Below are positions 33,739 to 42,436 of a DNA stretch of 42,460 bases, one piece after another. Both the position numbers and the translations under genes were made by a program. The stretch's first letter is position 1; each line of letters opens with the position of its first letter. Location: positions 1-42,460 of the forward strand of contig JAGWAH010000027.1 in the NCBI GenBank assembly GCA_021296515.1, written 5' to 3'. The notes beneath the pieces were generated by a model. The model searched no databases, was not told the origin of the DNA, and saw only the letters and a list, made by a program, of their open reading frames with translations. Origin of the DNA: Acidobacteriota bacterium (GTDB lineage Bacteria; Acidobacteriota; Vicinamibacteria; Vicinamibacterales; UBA8438).

Positions 33739-33903
33739 ATGGGGCTGACGCGCGTCGAGCTGGAGAACTTCACGGCGTTCAGGAGCCTGAAGCTCGACCT
33801 GTGCCCGGGCGTCAACGTCCTCGTCGGCGCCAACGGCACCGGCAAGATTCTTACAGTTTCTCCAGGGTGTGCGCGGTCGCGTCCGGGCTATAATGCCCGT
33901 TAA
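33739..33903 (+). pseudogene. Truncated start of an AAA (RecF/OLD-like) ATPase
   Basis: After GGACGGAGGCGCG an ATG opens MGLTRVELENFTAFRSLKLD and then VNVLVGANGTGK, the typical N-terminus of AAA_15/AAA_21 ATPases (ENFxxFxxLxLDLxPGVNxLVGANGTGKT). It breaks right after GTGK, at about 33845, where the Walker A Thr should be. Twenty further unrelated codons run to TAA at 33903. No continuation is found downstream; the next gene begins at 33964. This is the relic of a deletion or recombination between the tricorn gene and the DUF1592 gene. Confidence 0.72.
33889..33894 (+). promoter_or_regulatory. -10-like TATAAT before the DUF1592 operon
   Basis: A perfect TATAAT lies 70 bp before the ATG at 33964, within the truncated AAA ORF. 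No convincing -35 is found at 16-18 bp. Confidence 0.35.
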
Positions 33904-33963
33904 CTCTCGTGCCGCCCCGTGCGGTGCGAATCGCTTGGCGCGTCGTGTCTGAAGGGACTGACC

Positions 33964-36408
33964 ATGTCGAAGATGCTGATGGCGCGTCTGGCGGGTCTGG
34001 CAGGACTGGCCGCGGCGGTGAGCTTCCAGCCGCTGGTGCACGCCGCCTCCCCGAGCCAGGCCGGTGTTGTCGCCGAACAGGCACGGGCGCCCGAGCCCCC
34101 GTCGCGGGAGCTGTTCGACCGCTACTGCGTAACCTGCCACAACGAGCGGCTCCAGACCGCCGGACTGATGCTCGACCGGCTCGACGTGAGCCAAGTCCAC
34201 GCCAACGCCGAGACGCTGGAGAAGGTCGTCCGCAAGCTGCGCAGCGGGCAGATGCCGCCGGAAGGGCGGCCGCGGCCCGACGCGGAGATCATCGACGCGT
34301 TCGCCGGCGCCCTCGAAGCGGTGCTCGACCACGCCGCGGCCGTCGATCCCAACCCCGGCCGGGTCGCCTCACGCCGGCTGAACCGGCTGGAGTACGTCAA
34401 CGCCGTCCGGGACCTGCTGGACCTGGAGATCGACGGCGAGGCGCTGCTGCCGAGCGACATGGCGGGCTTCGGGTTCGACAACAACGCGGACGTGCTGTCG
34501 ATCACCCCGGCGCTGATGGGCCGCTACATCGCCGCGGCCACCAAGATCAGCCGCACCGCGGTCGGCAGTCCCGACAACCGGCCGGTCATGCAGGTATACA
34601 GGGTCGGCTACGAGCGCCGGGACATCCGGCGCAGCGAGGACATGCCGTTCGCCACCCACGGCGGGCTGGCGGTGCGCCACACGTTCCCGCTCGACGGCGA
34701 GTACCTGTTCGCCATCCGACTCAAGCGCAACGAGACCATCGAGACGATAGACGGCATCGCCGAGGACGAGCACCAGATCGAGCTGCGGATCGATCACGCG
34801 CTCGTCCGCCGGTTCGACATCGGCGGCAAGTTCCCGGGGCCGGATCCCGGGATGCTGATCGCGGTGCCGGAGGACGACGTGGAAGGTCAGCGGCTGCACG
34901 AGTACCGCATGACCGCGGACCACGCGCTCGAGATCCGGGTGCAGGTATCCGCGGGCACGCGTCTGGTGTCCGCCGGCTTCACCGACTCGGCGCCCTCGCC
35001 GAACCTGCCGGCCGACCTGCCCGGCATCGACATGCTCTACATCTCCGGCCCGTTCAACGGAACAGTGCCGGAAGACACGCCGAGCCGGCAACGCATCTTC
35101 ACCTGCCGGCCGGCCGACGGCAGTGCGGCGGCGGAGGAATCCTGCGCCCGCGACATCATCGGCGCGCTGGCCCGGCGGGCCTACCGGCGCCCGGTGACCG
35201 ACGCCGACATCGATCCGCTGATGTCCGTCTATCGGGAGGGGCGCGCCGCGCGCGATTTCGAGGCGGGAGTCGAGCGCGCCCTCGAAGCGCTGCTCTCGAT
35301 GCCCAGCTTCCTGCTGCGGGTCGAGCGGCAGCCGGTGGACACGCGGCCCGGCGCCATCTATCGCCTGACCGACCTGGAGCTGGCCTCGCGGCTCTCCTTC
35401 TTCCTCTGGAAGAGCATCCCGGACGACGAGCTGCTCGATCTGGCGGCTGCCGACCGGTTGAGCGACCCGGCCGTGCTCGCCGTGCAGGTGCGCCGCATGC
35501 TGGCGGACCGCCGTTCCTCCCGCTTCCTGAACGACTTCGTCGGACAGTGGCTGCAGGTGCGCAACATCCACTCGCAGGATCCGGACGGCGCGTTGTTCGC
35601 GGGCTTCAACGACTCGTTGCGCGCGGCGATGGTGCGGGAGACGGAGCTCTTCTTCGAGAGCCAGGTCCGGGCGGACCGGCCCATCCCCGAGTTGCTGCAG
35701 GCGGACTACACGTTCCTGAACGAGCAGTTGGCGCGCCATTACGGCGTGGACGACGTCTACGGCAGCCGGTTCCGGCGCTACACGTGGAACGACGACCGCC
35801 GGCACGGGCTGCTGGGTCACGCCAGCCTGCTGACGGTGACGTCGTACGCCAACCGCACGTCGGTGGTGCTGCGCGGCAAATGGGTGCTGGAGACCCTGCT
35901 GGGTTCCCCACCGCCCCCGCCGCCGGCGAACGTGCCGCCGCTCGAGGAGAACGACCGTCGCAACCCGACGTCGCTGCGCGAGCGGATGGAGCTGCACCGC
36001 AGCAGTCCGGTTTGTGCGAGCTGTCACCGCCGGATGGACCCGCTCGGTTTCGCGATGGAGAACTTCGACGCGATCGGCCGCTGGCGAGAGGACGACGGCG
36101 GGGCGGAGATCAACTCCACCATCGAGTTGTCGGGGCAGGTCATCGACAGCCCCCGCGCCTTTCGGGAGGCGCTGCTGGCCGAGGGCGACAACGAGTTCAT
36201 CAAGGCGGTGGTGGAGAAGTTGCTGATCTACGCGCTCGGCCGCGGCGTCAACTACTACGACGCGCCGGCCATGCGACGGATAGCGCGCGAACTCGCGGAC
36301 GACGGGTACCGTTGGTCGTCGCTCGTCGAAGCGGTGGTCGCGAGCGACCAGTTCCGGATGCGGCGGGCGCCCCGTCCGGAGGAGAGCGTCGCCGCGAATC
36401 AGCAGTAG
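33964..36408 (+). CDS. DUF1592/DUF1588-type c-haem protein
   Basis: An 814-aa secreted protein (signal peptide about 1-30, VHAA cleavage). An N-terminal haem-binding CVTCH is at about 54-58. The planctomycete-type series follows: DUF1587 (about 130-185, RRLNRLEYVNAVRDLLDLEI), DUF1595/DUF1592 (about 390-660; LTDLELASRLSFFLWKSIPDDELL) and a C-terminal DUF1588/DUF1585 region with a second haem motif, CASCH, at about 685-689 (CHRRMDPLGFAMENFDAIG). The biochemical role is unknown; such proteins are thought to act in electron transfer or polymer oxidation outside the cytoplasm. The ATG at 33964 has AAGGGA upstream; an ATG at 33919 is less likely. It heads an operon with DUF1552 and a small c-type cytochrome. 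Confidence 0.93.
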   Translation: MSKMLMARLAGLAGLAAAVSFQPLVHAASPSQAGVVAEQARAPEPPSRELFDRYCVTCHNERLQTAGLMLDRLDVSQVHANAETLEKVVRKLRSGQMPPEGRPRPDAEIIDAFAGALEAVLDHAAAVDPNPGRVASRRLNRLEYVNAVRDLLDLEIDGEALLPSDMAGFGFDNNADVLSITPALMGRYIAAATKISRTAVGSPDNRPVMQVYRVGYERRDIRRSEDMPFATHGGLAVRHTFPLDGEYLFAIRLKRNETIETIDGIAEDEHQIELRIDHALVRRFDIGGKFPGPDPGMLIAVPEDDVEGQRLHEYRMTADHALEIRVQVSAGTRLVSAGFTDSAPSPNLPADLPGIDMLYISGPFNGTVPEDTPSRQRIFTCRPADGSAAAEESCARDIIGALARRAYRRPVTDADIDPLMSVYREGRAARDFEAGVERALEALLSMPSFLLRVERQPVDTRPGAIYRLTDLELASRLSFFLWKSIPDDELLDLAAADRLSDPAVLAVQVRRMLADRRSSRFLNDFVGQWLQVRNIHSQDPDGALFAGFNDSLRAAMVRETELFFESQVRADRPIPELLQADYTFLNEQLARHYGVDDVYGSRFRRYTWNDDRRHGLLGHASLLTVTSYANRTSVVLRGKWVLETLLGSPPPPPPANVPPLEENDRRNPTSLRERMELHRSSPVCASCHRRMDPLGFAMENFDAIGRWREDDGGAEINSTIELSGQVIDSPRAFREALLAEGDNEFIKAVVEKLLIYALGRGVNYYDAPAMRRIARELADDGYRWSSLVEAVVASDQFRMRRAPRPEESVAANQQ

Positions 36409-36462
36409 CCCATCGATACCGGGGTTTGTCCGAGCAACGGTTCGCAAAAAGGGAGTTCCGGC

Positions 36463-37797
36463 ATGTTGATCACGAAGAAGCATCTGCCCCGGCGCACGGT
36501 ACTGCGCGGCATCGGCGCGACGATCGCGTTGCCGCTGCTCGACGGCATGGTCCCGGCCCTGACCGCCATCAGCCGCACCGCGGCGGCGCCGATCAAGCGG
36601 CTGGGCGTCTTCTACGTTCCCAACGGAATGTCGATGCCCTACTGGTTCCCGAAGACCGCGGGGACGATGGAGAACCTGCCGCCGACGCTGCAATCGCTCA
36701 ACCACATCAAGGACCGCGTGCTGCTGTGCGGCGGGCTCGACGACGAGCCGGCCAACCTGGTCAAGGGCGGCGGCGACCACGCCCGGTCCGCCGGGACGTT
36801 TCTGACCGGGGTGCCGTTCAAGATCACCAACGGCGCCGACGTCTACGCGGCCGTGTCGATGGATCAGATGGCGGCGCGGGAGCTGTCGAAGGAGACGCAG
36901 ATCGCCTCGCTGGAGCTGGGCATCGAATCGAACGCGATGGTGGGCAACTGCGACGGCGGCGCGAGTTGCGCCTACACGAACACCATTGCCTGGCGGACGC
37001 CGACCACCCCGCTGCCGATCGAGAACGATCCGCGCGCGGTGTTCGAGCGGCTGTTCGGGACCAGCGGCAGCACCGATCCGGAGGCGCGCCGGGAGCGGCT
37101 GCGGCGCGACCGCAGCATCCTGGACGCGGTCGGCGCGGAGCTGCAGGATCTCGGGCGCGTCATCGGACCGGGCGACCAGGTCAAGCTGGACGAGTACCTG
37201 GACGCGCTACGCGACGTCGAGCGCCGCATCCGGATGGCGGAGGAGCAGAGCGCGCGCGAGTTGCCGGTCGTCGACCAGCCGGTCGGGGTGCCCAACGACT
37301 ACCAGGAGCATGCCCGCCTGATGATGGATCTGCTGGCCCTGGCGTATCAGACCGACCTGACCCGCATCAGCACGTTCATGTTGGCGCGGGAGGTGAGCGG
37401 GCGCGCCTATCCGGAAATCGGGGTGTCCGACTCGCATCACCCGCTGTCGCACCACCAGGACGAGCCGGCCAAGCTGGAGCGGCTGCACAAGATCAACGAG
37501 TACCCCTACCTGGTCGAGAAGTTGGCCGGCCTGCCGGAGGGCGACGGCACGATGCTGGACTCGACGCTGTTCCTCTACGGGACCGGCATCAGCGACAGCA
37601 ACACGCACTTCCACGACGACCTGCCGATTGCGCTGGTCGGCGGCAAGGCGGCCGGAATCCAGGGTGGGCGCTACATCCGCTACGCGGACGACACGCCGCT
37701 GGCCAACATGCACATCACCATCCTGGAGAAGCTGGGGGTGCCGATCGAGGCGCTCGGCGACAGCACCGGGAAGGTGGACCGGCTGACGGGTGTCTAG
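36463..37797 (+). CDS. DUF1552 domain protein
   Basis: A 444-aa protein with a Tat-like export signal (RRTVLRGIGATIALPLLDG, residues 10-28). DUF1552 covers most of the rest, with FYVPNGMSMPYWFP (near 50), GGGDHARSAGTFLTG (near 100-115), the His-rich SDSHHPLSHHQDEP (near 325-337) and STLFLYGTGISDSNTHFHDDLPIALVGG near 370-395. DUF1552 and DUF1592 proteins nearly always occur as neighbours; the fold resembles DUF1501/alkaline-phosphatase-like enzymes. The activity is unknown. GGGAG precedes the ATG. Confidence 0.92.
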   Translation: MLITKKHLPRRTVLRGIGATIALPLLDGMVPALTAISRTAAAPIKRLGVFYVPNGMSMPYWFPKTAGTMENLPPTLQSLNHIKDRVLLCGGLDDEPANLVKGGGDHARSAGTFLTGVPFKITNGADVYAAVSMDQMAARELSKETQIASLELGIESNAMVGNCDGGASCAYTNTIAWRTPTTPLPIENDPRAVFERLFGTSGSTDPEARRERLRRDRSILDAVGAELQDLGRVIGPGDQVKLDEYLDALRDVERRIRMAEEQSARELPVVDQPVGVPNDYQEHARLMMDLLALAYQTDLTRISTFMLAREVSGRAYPEIGVSDSHHPLSHHQDEPAKLERLHKINEYPYLVEKLAGLPEGDGTMLDSTLFLYGTGISDSNTHFHDDLPIALVGGKAAGIQGGRYIRYADDTPLANMHITILEKLGVPIEALGDSTGKVDRLTGV

Positions 37798-37809
37798 AGG
37801 AGTCCAGGC

Positions 37810-38301
37810 TTGAGAAGCTGGGTTGTGCGGGATCTTGCACTCGGTCTGTGCGGTGCGGCGATGCTGCTGGCCGGTACGGGCCTGCGCGCACAGGACGGTC
37901 CGAAGCCGTACCCGATCTACACCGCCGACCACCTGGCCGGCACGATGGAGACGCTCGGGCCGAACTTCGCCGCCGCGGTGCGCGCCCTGGAGGCGGGCGA
38001 CTATCTGGCGGCGAAGGAGCGGCTCGCCCGCGCGCGCGAGCAGCTCGCCACCACCATCACCTTCTGGCGCCAGCACGAGCGGGCGGACGGGATCGGCTTC
38101 GTGCGTACCGCCGTCCGCGGGATGGACGACCTCGACGCGGCGATGTCGGTGGATGCCGTCGATCCCGAGACCGCGTCGGGCTTCGCCGCCGATGTCCAGG
38201 CCACCTGCAACGCCTGCCACGCCATCTATCGCGAGCCGGATCCGGACGGAGGATTCCGCCTGAAGGTCGAGGCGGTCGAGCCCCGGGAGTCTGCGCCGTA
38301 G
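37810..38301 (+). CDS. Small c-type cytochrome (cytochrome c'-like)
   Basis: A 163-aa protein starting at TTG with AGAGGAG 7 nt upstream. A signal peptide (hydrophobic 9-25, RAQD) precedes an all-helical mature part of about 135 residues. The haem motif CNACH (133-137) is near the C-terminus, as in four-helix-bundle cytochromes c'. It begins 12 bp after the DUF1552 stop and so forms the third gene of the operon with two other haem or redox-type proteins; a role as their electron partner is inference. The seven residues before the end are Pro/Glu-rich. Confidence 0.82.
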   Translation: MRSWVVRDLALGLCGAAMLLAGTGLRAQDGPKPYPIYTADHLAGTMETLGPNFAAAVRALEAGDYLAAKERLARAREQLATTITFWRQHERADGIGFVRTAVRGMDDLDAAMSVDAVDPETASGFAADVQATCNACHAIYREPDPDGGFRLKVEAVEPRESAP

Positions 38302-38602
38302 AACCGGGGCAGACTCCTGAAGACCGGCATTCGTCGTCCGCACTATCATCCCCGGACCGGGGTCATGGAACACGGCAGCACGATGCAGACCGGGCCGCTC
38401 GGCTCCACCATTCACGTGCTGCGAGCCGATGCCGCGACGGTGACGGCGCTCGCGGCGATCGATGGAACCGGTCGTTCCCGCGGGTGTGTCTCGATCCCGT
38501 GCGGGGCCTCATCACATTGATGTTCCCACGCCGTATGCCGCGCGTTCCGGTTGACCAGCGCATCGCGGTGGGACCGCGCGCGCCTGGCGCCGCGGCGTCC
38601 CT
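38302..38602. other. Intergenic region without a recognised gene
   Basis: About 300 bp between the cytochrome operon and the convergent methyltransferase gene. A 51-codon + frame (38365-38520, starting MEHGSTMQTG) has no ribosome-binding site or recognised motif. No clear terminator hairpin with a T-tract was found. Confidence 0.5.
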
Positions 38603-39358
38603 TCAACGGGCACGCAGCACGAAGAACTCGTAACCGTAGAAATCCGCGTAGGCCCGCCAGACGTCTATCTCGTGCTGACACTGGTCCGCCAGTTCCCGGG
38701 CGTCCGGCGCGTCGGCGTAGCGCTGGCGGAATGCGGTCACGTTCGCCTGGAGGGGCCGGTAATAGTCGTCCCACCAGGCCGACGCGGGGAGCGGGAAGTG
38801 GCCCACCGTGTCGTACCCGCACGCAGCGATGGCCTCCAGCAGGGCTGGCGCCTCGCGGATCGCCGGGTACTCCTGTTTCCAGAACGCCGCGCATTCGCCG
38901 GGCGGGTCTGGTTTCCGCCAGCACACCTCGGTCAGGGCGATGTGTCCGCGGGGCGCGAGCAGCCGGCGCCAGCCGCGCAGGCCGGCTTCGAAGCCCATGC
39001 TGTAGATGGCGCCCTCGGACCAGATCAGGTCGAAGCAGCCGTCGGCGAAGTCGAGCTTCCGCATGTCGGCCACGCGGGCTTCCAGCCGGTCCGCGACGCC
39101 GAGGCGGTCCGCTTCACGATTCAGGGCGTCGACGAACGGCGGATGGTTGTCGACGGCGACGATGCGCGCCGCCGAGTTGCGCGCCAGCACCAGGGTCTGA
39201 CAGCCGGTGCCGCACCCGATGTCGAGCACGCGCGTCCGCGGGCCGACGCCGGGCACCAGCGCCAGGGCCCGGAGCGTGCTCGCGGTGTCTCCGGGTCCCT
39301 GCCGGGGCAGTCCGCTGAACAGCTCGAAGAACAGCGTCGTCATTCGGTCCGGCGTCAT
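38603..39358 (-). CDS. SAM-dependent class I methyltransferase
   Basis: A 251-aa protein with the SAM-binding motif I VLDIGCGTGCQT (near 45-56), then AVDNHPPFVDAL (motif II), the acidic ARVADMRKLDF and a later DLIWSEGAIYSMGF (motif IV). The C-terminal third (AWWDDYYRPLQANVTAFRQRYADAPDAREL) is typical of small-molecule methyltransferases, but the substrate is unknown. ATG 39358 is chosen with GGGGGGC upstream; ATG 39343 is also possible. It is 38 bp downstream of an MBL hydrolase gene on the same strand and probably co-transcribed. Confidence 0.88.
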   Translation of the reverse strand: MTPDRMTTLFFELFSGLPRQGPGDTASTLRALALVPGVGPRTRVLDIGCGTGCQTLVLARNSAARIVAVDNHPPFVDALNREADRLGVADRLEARVADMRKLDFADGCFDLIWSEGAIYSMGFEAGLRGWRRLLAPRGHIALTEVCWRKPDPPGECAAFWKQEYPAIREAPALLEAIAACGYDTVGHFPLPASAWWDDYYRPLQANVTAFRQRYADAPDARELADQCQHEIDVWRAYADFYGYEFFVLRAR

Positions 39359-39396
39359 GACTGCCCCCCGGGATGGCGAGGTCGGCGCGACCCTGC

Positions 39397-40050
39397 CTAC
39401 TTCAGGCCGTGCCGGGCCTTGAACGCGGGCCAGTCGCGTTTCAGCTCCAGGAACGCCTCGAGGTTCTCGCACAGCAGGAACGGGTTGGTCCGCTTCTCCA
39501 GCGCCAGGGTGGAACTCGGCCGCACGCCGTAGTCGTGACCCGGCCAGATGGTGGCGTCGTCCGGAAAGGTGTCGATGACACGCTGAAGACTGTTCCATTC
39601 GGTCGCGGCGTCCTCGTCGGTCCTGGTGCCGCCCACCTTGCCCACGAACACGAGATCCCCCGTGAAGAGCAGCCGGTGTGTCGGCTCGAAGAGGACGAGG
39701 TGGTCCGCGGCGTGCCCCGGCACGTGGATGCAGTCGAGGGCCAGCGCACCGATCGACAGCAGTGCCCCGTCGTCGAGCCGGACGCTCGGGTCGACCGGAC
39801 AGGCGGAGTGCGCGGCCACCGCCGCCCCGGTCAGACGCACGGCCTCGGCGTTTCCTTCCGTGTGGTCGGGGTGCCCGTGGGTGTTGACGACGTGCGTTAC
39901 CGCGAGTCCCTGCGCCGCGGCCCGCTCGGCCAGCACCGCCGGCGAGTACGAGGGATCGATCAGGACGGCGGCCCGAGCGTCGCGGTCGCCGAGGAGGTAG
40001 CCGAAGTTCCGGTCGCCGCCGGTGCGGATCTGTTCAAAAACAAGCTGCAC
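39397..40050 (-). CDS. Metallo-beta-lactamase-fold hydrolase (glyoxalase II-like)
   Basis: A 217-aa protein with the metal-binding HGHPDH motif (THGHPDHTEGN, near 60-70), then a second His in HVPGHAADHL, Asp in FTGDLVF and a C-terminal His in PGHDYG. It is similar in layout to hydroxyacylglutathione hydrolases and related thioester hydrolases; exact activity not assignable. The start is GTG at 40050. Upstream is an AT-rich stretch with TATACAAT ending just before the GTG, so the mRNA could be leaderless. Confidence 0.88.
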   Translation of the reverse strand: MQLVFEQIRTGGDRNFGYLLGDRDARAAVLIDPSYSPAVLAERAAAQGLAVTHVVNTHGHPDHTEGNAEAVRLTGAAVAAHSACPVDPSVRLDDGALLSIGALALDCIHVPGHAADHLVLFEPTHRLLFTGDLVFVGKVGGTRTDEDAATEWNSLQRVIDTFPDDATIWPGHDYGVRPSSTLALEKRTNPFLLCENLEAFLELKRDWPAFKARHGLK

Positions 40051-40203
40051 GATTGTATATTTTATGATCCCTGCGGTTGCGCCGGTACGGCCCCGGGGTA
40101 CGCTGTGGCGGGCGTCGCACGGACGCCGGTGCGAGCCGGAAGATCCGACCGCGGGAAGCTTGGTACGCCAGGAGCACTCACGAAGGAAAGGGAAGCGTGA
40201 ACC

Positions 40204-41287
40204 ATGCGTAAGTTTCTTCTTGTCATTGCCGTGGTAGTTGCGTCCGGCCTGTTCGCCGGACCGGCCCTGCTGGAGCAGACCTCGGGCCCGTACGAGGCGG
40301 TCGACGGCTGGCTGAAGCCGTTTGCGGAGGACGGATACGCGTTCGGGTCGCCGACGGGCGTCTTCGCGGAATCGCCCGATCGGATCTTCGTCGTGCAGCG
40401 CGGCGAGATCCGACTGCCGGACCCGGTGCCGGAAGGGTTCACCGGCTACGTCGGCTCGATCGGCCTGAACGCGCTCGAGGCGGGGGAGAACCGTGTTTGG
40501 CGCAACTCGATCTTCGTGGTCGACGGCGACGGCAACCTGATCGACGCCTGGACGCAGTGGGACGAGATGTTCGCGGGAGGCGCCGGCCCGCACAAGATCA
40601 AGATCAACCCCTTCGACCCGGACCGCAAGGTCTGGGTGGTCGACGAGACCAACCACCAGGTGCACGCCTTCTCGAACGACGGCTCCGAGCTGGTGATGTC
40701 GCTGGGCGCGGGCGGCCCGGGTGACGACGAGGCCCACTTCAACCGCCCGCAGGACGTGGCGTTCCTCGAGGACGGTTCGATCTTCGTCGCCGACTCCGAC
40801 AACTCGCGCGTCGTGAAGCTGGACGCGGAGGGCAACTTCGTCACCTCGTGGGGCGAGAACGGGAACGGCCGCGGCGAGTTCGACGCCGTGCACGGGGTGG
40901 CCACCGACAGCATCGGCCGCATCTACGTCGCCGATCGCAACAACGATCGGGTGCAGGTGTTCAACGAGACGACCCATCTCGCCCATCGCCACCTGGCCCG
41001 GCTTCGAGTTCCCGAACGACATCTACGCCACCGGCTACGAGGTCTGGATCGCCGACAACATGCCGACCCGGCTGGTCAAACTCGACTGGAACGGCAACCC
41101 GCTGTACGAGTTCGACGCGGCCGGCGAGGGGCCCGGGCAGTTCCGCGAGCTGCACCAGTTCTCGGTCGACGCCGAGCGCAACTTCTACGGCGTGGACAAC
41201 GTGCTCGGCCGGGTGCAGAAGTTCGTCCCCGGCGACGGGGCCGGCTTCACGGAGTTGATGGGGCGGCCGGATCCGGCGCTCCGATAG
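40204..41287 (+). pseudogene. Secreted NHL/six-bladed beta-propeller protein, frameshifted
   Basis: The ATG frame gives a signal peptide (MRKFLLVIAVVVASGLFAG) and then NHL-type repeats: VWVVDETNHQVHAF, SIFVADSDNSRVVKLD and RIYVADRNNDRVQVFNETT, to about 40972. Family sequence continues in the +1 frame with PISPIATWPGFEFPND, VWIADNMPTRLVKLDWNGNPLYEFD and a proper end at 41287. In the first frame the remainder is Arg/His-rich to 41340. The propeller is thus split by one extra base or two missing bases at ACGACCCATC. If intact it would have about 360 aa, resembling peptidyl-amidating-lyase/NHL proteins of unknown substrate. The break may be a sequence error. Confidence 0.8.
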
Positions 41288-41366
41288 GCATTGGGAGAAT
41301 CGGCCGCAATCGCGCCCCGACGGTCTCCAGGCGGGGGTGATTGGCCGGGTTCACTGCCATTCACGA

Positions 41367-41402
41367 GAGGGCCTGCTCGCGCGACGACGCGGGCAGGCCC
41401 TC
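41367..41402 (+). terminator. Strong hairpin after the propeller gene
   Basis: Arms GAGGGCCTGCTCGCG (41367-41381) and CGCGGGCAGGCCCTC (41388-41402) pair over 15 bp with one G-U, around a 6-nt loop, followed by GTTGTGT. The T-tract is weak. Position between the propeller stop (41287) and the next start (41426) suits a terminator. Confidence 0.5.
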
Positions 41403-41425
41403 GTTGTGTCCGACGAAAGACACCC

Positions 41426-41812
41426 ATGAGCAACGACCTGCACGACACCGGGATGGCGATCCGCCGACGCGTGCTCGGCGACGACTACGTCGACCGCGCC
41501 CTGGCCGGGGCGGACGCGTTCAACGAGGAGTTCCAGCGGCTCGTGACCGAGTACTGCTGGGGCAAGGTCTGGGGACGGTCCACCCTGACCGACCGGCAGC
41601 GCAGCCTGATCAACCTCGGGATGATCTCGGCCCTGAACCGGAGCGCGGAGTTCAAGACGCACGTGCGCGGCGCGCTGCGCAACGGCTGCACGGTGGCCGA
41701 GATCCGCGACACGCTGCTGCAGGTCGCCGTCTACTGCGGCATTCCGGCCGGGGTCGAGGCGTTCCGATTGGCTCGCGAGGTGCTGGAGGCCGAAGGGGTC
41801 GCGATCGAATAA
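41426..41812 (+). CDS. Carboxymuconolactone decarboxylase family protein
   Basis: A 128-aa protein of the PcaC/AhpD-like family. The family core is WGRSTLTDRQRSLINLGMISALNRSAEFKTHVRGALRNGCTVAEIRDTLLQ with His79, followed by VAVYCGIPAGVEAF. The alpha-helical trimer or hexamer of PcaC decarboxylates 4-carboxymuconolactone; many homologues have other or unknown activities. No other protocatechuate genes are present, so the specific PcaC function is doubtful. The ribosome-binding site is weak. Confidence 0.9.
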   Translation: MSNDLHDTGMAIRRRVLGDDYVDRALAGADAFNEEFQRLVTEYCWGKVWGRSTLTDRQRSLINLGMISALNRSAEFKTHVRGALRNGCTVAEIRDTLLQVAVYCGIPAGVEAFRLAREVLEAEGVAIE

Positions 41813-41881
41813 TCCCGTGTACCGGCACGCGGCGACCGCACGGTGCAGCACCCGCGCGGGGGGGTGACCGTGCGCTCCGCG

Positions 41882-42406
41882 TTATTGCGGCACATACGCG
41901 GGAGCGGGTCCGGCGAACTGGACGGACTCGTTGCCGGACGGGGCGCTCCCGAACATGCGGGCGGCCCGCTCGTTGACGGTCGGCGGAGAGCCGCTCGTCA
42001 GCACCAGCCAATCGGACACGACCCCCGCGTCCAGCGGTCCGATCCGCAGCTCCGCGACGTCGTCGACCGCCTCGCCGAACGCGCTTTCCTCCAGCGCGCG
42101 CCACTCGACGCGCACGGACGTGTCGCCCTTGTTGGTGAGCCGGTAGCGGTATTCGTAACCGTCCGCGGTTCGCTCGACCTCCGACTCGAAGATCACGTTG
42201 ACGTAGTACCACAGCTCGTACTCGACGTCGAACGCGCGCGTTCCGCGCGAGGTCACGAGGGGCTCCCAGGTCTCCGCCTGCTGCGCGCCGCCGGGCGATC
42301 CGAGCGCCAGGCAGGCCAGCGCTCCAACCACGAACGCCGCGGCGAAACGGCGACCGCCGGTGGTGGGGGTGACATGCCGGTCACGCGGTGCGCAATGGGC
42401 AGACAT
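41882..42406 (-). CDS. Exported hypothetical protein
   Basis: A 174-aa protein with a signal peptide (hydrophobic 21-36, GGAQQ cleavage) and a mature beta-rich part of about 130 residues (FDVEYELWYYVNVIFESEVERTADGYEYRYRLTNKG, then VEWRALEESAF). This looks like an Ig-like or other beta-sandwich secreted domain; I do not recognise the family. The start at 42406 lacks a ribosome-binding site, but TATAGAAT lies about 8-15 nt upstream on that strand, so transcription may begin almost at the ATG. It is divergent from the gene at the window end. Confidence 0.7.
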   Translation of the reverse strand: MSAHCAPRDRHVTPTTGGRRFAAAFVVGALACLALGSPGGAQQAETWEPLVTSRGTRAFDVEYELWYYVNVIFESEVERTADGYEYRYRLTNKGDTSVRVEWRALEESAFGEAVDDVAELRIGPLDAGVVSDWLVLTSGSPPTVNERAARMFGSAPSGNESVQFAGPAPAYVPQ

Positions 42407-42436
42407 GCGCCCATTCTATACACAGGAGGGATGCGG

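Noticed and set aside
30372-33845. A 1157-codon minus frame opposite the tricorn-like protease
   Set aside because: A shadow of the + strand gene, which has a signal peptide, catalytic motifs and a strong ribosome-binding site.
33909-38633. A 1574-codon + frame across the DUF1592, DUF1552 and cytochrome genes
   Set aside because: It overlaps three well-supported genes in another frame and its translation is Arg/Gly/Pro-rich without recognisable domains.
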